Shown piece after piece: positions 22,152 to 25,699 of a stretch of 25,699 nt of DNA. The DNA comes from Phoronis australis (Eukaryota > Phoronida > Phoronidae), in assembly GCA_002633005.1 (NCBI GenBank), contig NMRA01001145.1, positions 9,280-34,978 on the forward strand, written 5' to 3'. A model generated the notes under the pieces. That model was given only the letters and a program-made list of their open reading frames with translations, was not told the origin of the DNA and searched no databases. The position numbers were made by a program, and so were the translations under genes. Each line of letters begins with the position of its first letter. Within the stretch, counting starts at the first letter, position 1.

Positions 22152-22864
22152 TTTTCTTTTCAGAAGATTTTCATGCATCACTTTGATAAATGACCGACCT
22201 CTCTTAAGATAGTGTATTTTTTGTTTCAGGCCTAAAAAAGAAAAATGCTGTAGACCTAAAAAAGAAAAATACAAGTGGCTATGGGTCTCAGGAGGAGATT
22301 CCAATTGGAGGTTTGTATTAAAACTAATACCAGAACGGTACTACGGATCTTGCATGGGAGGAATATAGACAATTCTGTTCATATGGGTGCATGCACTTGT
22401 CATCACTAGATATTACCAACAATGTTACAAGCTGTGCTGAAAAATTGTTGTAATTCATCAGGAAAAGGTAGAAATTTCAACTTTGGCTCTATATCACATT
22501 GTTTTAATGAAAGCAATCCCACTTCCTAATGACATAATTACAGAACAATGGATATCGAGCACGTTTTCAAAAAACAAAGAGGTTTTCACTAGAGAACTGC
22601 TTTTCCTTCACCACATGATATTTAGCTTCATGACAGTTATTCTTAATAGAAATGATAAAAACCAAAGATTGTTTTATTTCAGCTTAGCAAACAGTCACAC
22701 TTCTGAATGTTACAATAATTACAATAAAAACTTTCAACTCTGACAAAAGTGTTCGCTAATATTTATACTTTTATGCCCCCACATACGAACACTATGAGAG
22801 TGCACAAACTTACAATCACCTCGGTCTATGGACATAAGGCAAGTGCAGCCAGCTCGCCTAAACC
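22152..22864 (+). repeat. Segmental duplication copy 2, part iv (right of BEL)
   Basis: After the BEL target duplication this part resumes the block. Bases 22152-22156 (TTTTC) are the unreversed complement of 10055-10059, and from 22157 it is the direct match of 10060-10770, including the exon, until CGCCTAAACC. There the PLE begins. Confidence 0.85.
22230..22310 (+). CDS. Putative host-gene exon, phase 1-1 (copy 2)
   Basis: Acceptor TATTTTTTGTTTCAG and donor GTTTGT are conserved with the exon at 10133. Length is 81 bp: 2 bases, 26 codons, 1 base, so it is also frame-neutral. The peptide begins LKKKNAVDLKKKNTSGYG and continues SQEEIPIG. Compared with copy 1 it has lost exactly one codon and changed a few residues; the second half (SGYGSQEEIPI) is unchanged. 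It sits only 84 bp from the BEL 5' LTR. It may be an alternative or additional cassette of the same gene. Product unknown. Confidence 0.6.
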
Positions 22865-23868
22865 TTGGGACCAGTGTTAGCTAATATTTTCATGTGCAAT
22901 CTCGAGACTGAGGCTCTGGCTTAAGTTGTCCACCGGATTGTAAACCACAATTTTATCTAAGGTATGTGGATGATACATTTGTTGTGTTTTCATCCAAGAG
23001 CTCAGTCAACACCTTTTTTAATCACATGAACAATATGCTTCAGTACATCAACTTCACCATTGAATCTGAGCGCGAGTCGTGTTTACCTTTTCTAGATGTC
23101 TTGGTTAAACATGATAATAGCACCGTTGTTACATCTGTGTATTGCAAGCCCAGTTTTTCTGGGCTTTATCTTAAATTTGATAGTTTTGTGTCTATACAGT
23201 ACAAGAGAGGTCTAGTCAATTGCTTGTTTCACGGTGCCTGGAGAATCTGCTCCACCAATTTAAATTTTGATAGTGACGTAGCTACGATTTTCCAGTTATT
23301 GCGTTCTAATGGTTACCCTCTGAATTTTCTGAATAGCTGTAAATGGCACTTTCTTTCAAAAACGAATGAGGCAGATAAGATAGCAGTTATTGGACCCGAG
23401 AAAAAGAAAGTTTTCTTTTCTTTTGGTTACACCGGGCCAAGTAGTATAAAATTGAAACGCCAATTATCTCGCCTTATTCATTGCATAGACCCAGCAGTTG
23501 AACTGATAGTTGTTTCCAAACCCCTTCGGAAACTTTCCAATATGCTGTGTAAACTGAAGTCACTCATCCCTTTATTGAACAAGAGCAATGTTGTGTATGA
23601 GGTTGAATGTGACAAATGTAAGGAATTCTATATAGGACTCACACAGAGACGCCTCTGTGGCAGGTTGAAAGAACATCACACCTCAGAGAAAAGTAACATA
23701 TATAGGCATTGTATTAGCTACAATCACCAAGCCAACTCTGTTAGTATTATCTGCAGAGAACCTATTAAGGAGTTACTGTACATTAAAGAGTCATTGGCCA
23801 TTCAGAACCAGCATGCCACTGATTCTCTGAATAACATGCAGAGCTCTGTGACCCTGCAGCTATGGTGA
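22865..23868 (+). pseudogene. Penelope-like element: RT 3' part plus GIY-YIG endonuclease
   Basis: The element is truncated at its 5' end inside the RT: it opens LGPVLANIFMCNLETEALA, followed by a stop, then after a frameshift reads YLRYVDDTFVVFSS with the catalytic YVDD at about 22957-22968. The long frame to 23868 holds the RT thumb (LPFLDVLV, then YCKPSFSGLYL) and a GIY-YIG domain with NVVYEVECDKCKEFYIGLTQ and RLKEHH; the CxxC before the YIG and the R..EH motif are typical. The first Met at 22966 is only the residue before DD and not a true start. The family uses target-primed reverse transcription, with the endonuclease nicking DNA. At least one frameshift and one stop make this copy inactive, although 300 codons remain open. 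Confidence 0.92.
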
Positions 23869-24030
23869 TGACCAGCTACAGACCATATTCTATGTATCTC
23901 TCACTTCACTCTATGGATGTTACCTGAGCTGTATGTTGGCACTTGCTGTCCTAAAATATTGTAAATATGATCCTGATGATGCCTAATGAAAAGACGAAAT
24001 ATTGAATTGAACATGAACTTTTTTATTTGT
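23869..24030 (+). mobile_element. Penelope-like element 3' untranslated region
   Basis: AT-rich tail downstream of the endonuclease stop (TGA at 23866-23868). It contains the CTGATGA..GAAA motif described separately and a TTTTTTATTTGTGCGGCG stretch near 24018. The exact 3' border is not visible because no second copy is in the window. Confidence 0.5.
23973..23999 (+). ncRNA. Decayed hammerhead-ribozyme-like core
   Basis: CTGATGA (23973-23979) and GAAA (23996-23999) are the two conserved core boxes of a hammerhead ribozyme. The bases between them can form stem II, GCCT with AGAC, with one mismatch. Penelope-like elements are known to carry hammerhead motifs, so the position in a PLE 3' region fits. 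I could not draw convincing stems I and III, so it is probably a remnant or not catalytic. Confidence 0.4.
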
Positions 24031-24597
24031 GCGGCGATCGTCCGGTTTTTGATCTTATTGTGGCCAAAAACTGATTTAATTCTCAATATCTACAATTAGG
24101 GTACTGCAGTTATCATAAGATGTAATTTCATGAGATTTGGGATACGTGCACCTATTGAGGAAACCACACTTCGTGTAGATTTTTAACAGATCTCATTATT
24201 GTGGCGCACCCTAGTGACGAACTGCTTTTAAACAGACCTTCGTGAAATTTGACCAATGCATTCCAAATGAGAGCATGTGATGTTGATTTTAAATGGATCC
24301 CAAAGAATTGAAAAAATGAACACCTTTTTAGCTCTATATTACGCGATGCACAAGGTGGATGCAGATCAACGATTTTCTACATTGCTCTACTTTTTCATAG
24401 GCTTATAGCTCAAACGCTCAAAATTTTGTTTTGGTGGCATGTAGATTGTGCAACCAATGTTAAGAACAAAGTAAAGCTTCCTAGGAAGTCATTTTCTTCG
24501 AGGCATTGATAAAATGTAATTTCAATTGTCTGTTACATTACCTAAATATATATTGCATACATTGTACAATGCTCACTAATCGTTGTATCTATTTCAG
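24031..24597 (+). other. Probable intron between duplicated exon and next exon
   Basis: AT-rich, no open frame of note, no repeat shared with the rest of the window. It ends with a good acceptor (GTTGTATCTATTTCAG). Confidence 0.4.
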
Positions 24598-24693
24598 ATA
24601 CTTTGGTAAATCCAGCTGGTTTCCACCAGGGACCCAATCCTTTAACAACAGGGGGCCAAGTGCCACTTGGTTATGCAACCAACAACGCTGCAG
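24598..24693 (+). CDS. Putative host-gene exon, phase 1-1
   Basis: Acceptor TTGTATCTATTTCAG and donor GTAATT bound 96 bp (2 bases, 31 codons, 1 base), again phase 1 on both sides and so compatible with the exons at 10133 and 22230. The peptide begins TLVNPAGFHQGPNPL and ends VPLGYATNNAA: Gly, Pro, Asn and Thr rich, without hydrophobic core or cysteines, so probably disordered. The frame happens to stay open into the intron. No family recognised. Confidence 0.6.
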
Positions 24694-24944
24694 GTAATTA
24701 TGGGTTGCATTGCTTAAAAATGACAAAGGACAGGACCTCTTTGTCACAAGGTAAAAAAATGCAAGAATCTAAGTGTTATTCAGCACCTGTTGAAAGACAG
24801 TTTCACTGACAACAGAAATTGCTAGAGTGGGTCTACGTAATTTCTTTTTAAAGCCACCACTTTGCAAACTACTAGCTAACTACGCATTGAACGTCAAAAG
24901 TCATAACATTCTAACCCAAGAATAAAGGATACTTAAAAATATTA

Positions 24945-25108
24945 ATAACATCATACCCTGGCCACCAGATACAGAAAATTTTGTACCAAGAGAGGTCGCA
25001 AATGGTGAGAATGGAACTCAACAACGGAAGCAAATGGATAACATCAGCTGCGCAAAAGAACCTCATAGTAATGGTATCAAGACCACAACTATGATTCAAC
25101 CCATTTGA
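24945..25108 (+). pseudogene. Duplicate of the last exon with lost splice acceptor
   Basis: It is aligned without frameshift to 25356-25519 and ends with its own TGA. The reading is NIIPWPPDTENFVPREVANG and so on to TTTMIQPI. Where the other copy has TATTTTAG before the exon, this one has AAATATTA: the AG is missing. About 14 of 53 residues differ, five in a row at DTENFV against DLSDLE. It may be a dead duplicate or be spliced from another acceptor. Confidence 0.5.
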
Positions 25109-25355
25109 CATGTGTTTGTTCAACATAACTCAAAACCAAATTACAAATTTTAACCTTTCACTAGTCATTCAAATCTTCACACCAAACTTCCAGTGGCTTG
25201 TTTACTGAAGAATTTGTGAAGCATCCTAAAAATATCCTCATAATCATGGAGATGAGTCACTATCCAAAAACTTAGACACTGTAACTTGGTGGATGTATGA
25301 CTGACCATAACAGGTGTTGTACTTGTTTAACATGCACAGGTTTTGTGTATTTTAG

Positions 25356-25519
25356 ATAACATCATACCCTGGCCACCAGACCTCTCTGATCTTGAACCAA
25401 GAGACATCGCAAATGGTGAGGATGGAACTCAGCAATGGAGGCAAATGGATAACATCAGCTGTGCACAAGAGCCTCATATTAATGGTATAAAGACCACAAC
25501 TATGATTCAAGAACATTAA
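25356..25519 (+). CDS. Putative terminal exon of the host gene
   Basis: Acceptor TTTTGTGTATTTTAG is followed by 2 bases, 53 codons and a TAA, in the phase needed by the upstream donors. The peptide begins NIIPWPPDLSDLEPRDIANG, includes QQWRQMDNISCAQEPH and ends TTTMIQEH. It is acidic to neutral, hydrophilic and probably disordered. An internal GTGAGG donor after IAN (25416) would instead make a 60-bp phase 1-1 exon with the gene continuing beyond the window. Both readings fit. Product not recognised. Confidence 0.55.
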
Positions 25520-25699
25520 TGACATGTGTTTGTTTTATACATTTCAGCACCAAAATATGAAATCTTAACTCATAACTGATCCCTCACAATAGTTTCACAA
25601 AAAACTGTTCCAGCTGCTTGTTAACTTAAGAATTTGTGAAGCATTCTAAAAATGTCCGCACAATCATGAAGTTGAGAACATCTAGATTAGTAAATAAAC

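Larger units (their letters stand above)
24935..25676 (+). repeat. ~411-bp tandem duplication carrying the terminal exon
   Basis: Exon-like starts at 24945 and 25356 are 411 bp apart. Similarity continues after the stop codons: GACATGTGTTTGTT occurs in both, and AAGAATTTGTGAAGCAT is at 25208 and again near 25627. The second unit reaches almost to the window end, so a third unit could follow outside. Confidence 0.75.

Noticed and set aside
22966-23868. A complete 300-residue gene starting at ATG 22966
   Set aside because: The Met is a frame accident: the true reading is YVDD of a reverse transcriptase, and RT sequence continues upstream across a frameshift and a stop.
1-25699. CRISPR arrays, tRNA or rRNA genes
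   Set aside because: No short regularly spaced repeats with unique spacers and no recognisable tRNA or rRNA sequence was seen; the repeats are transposons, satellites and segmental duplications of a eukaryotic genome.

Overview
The window is nuclear DNA of an animal, most likely an aquatic invertebrate; the phylum cannot be fixed from the sequence. There are no bacterial-style operons. Coding traces are short exons with GT-AG borders, a dead BEL/Pao LTR retrotransposon, a 5'-truncated Penelope-like element (PLE) with a GIY-YIG endonuclease, and long non-coding DNA transposons. Two single N positions (8826, 11843) lie at repeat junctions and suggest a finished clone or contig joins, so some structures may be assembly effects.

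Layout. 1-5013: pieces of a ~1.74 kb non-autonomous transposon (here family A), one of them split by a second family (B) whose TA target duplication can be proved from the empty site. 5014-6163: unassigned. 6164-7560: inverted second copy of B. 7561-8143: unassigned. 8144-8825: ~150-bp satellite-like repeats in a ~445-bp higher-order pattern. 8827-10770: first copy of a ~2 kb host block with a small phase-1/phase-1 exon. 10771-11296: unassigned. 11297-14329 plus 22147-22864: second copy of that block, broken by an N-joined overlap, a truncated family A copy (12192-13484) and the BEL element (14330-22146, minus strand). A complete family A copy sits inside the BEL 3' LTR. 22865 to ~24030: PLE remnant. 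24598-25519: three more exon-like segments on the plus strand, the last two being a ~411-bp tandem duplication.

The only likely host gene is on the plus strand: exons at 10133-10216, 22230-22310, 24598-24693 and 25356-25519 all start after the first base of a codon, so they can be joined or skipped without changing frame. Exon duplication has happened at least twice. The peptides are hydrophilic and matched no family I recognise; no product is assigned.

The oddest observation: where the two copies of the ~2 kb block should be collinear, 37 bp at 10023-10059 is the base-by-base complement, NOT reversed, of the other copy (36 of 37 positions), with identical flanks. An ordinary inversion cannot do this. 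An in-silico editing error must be excluded first; the BEL target duplication lies within the other version, which shows that version is physically real.
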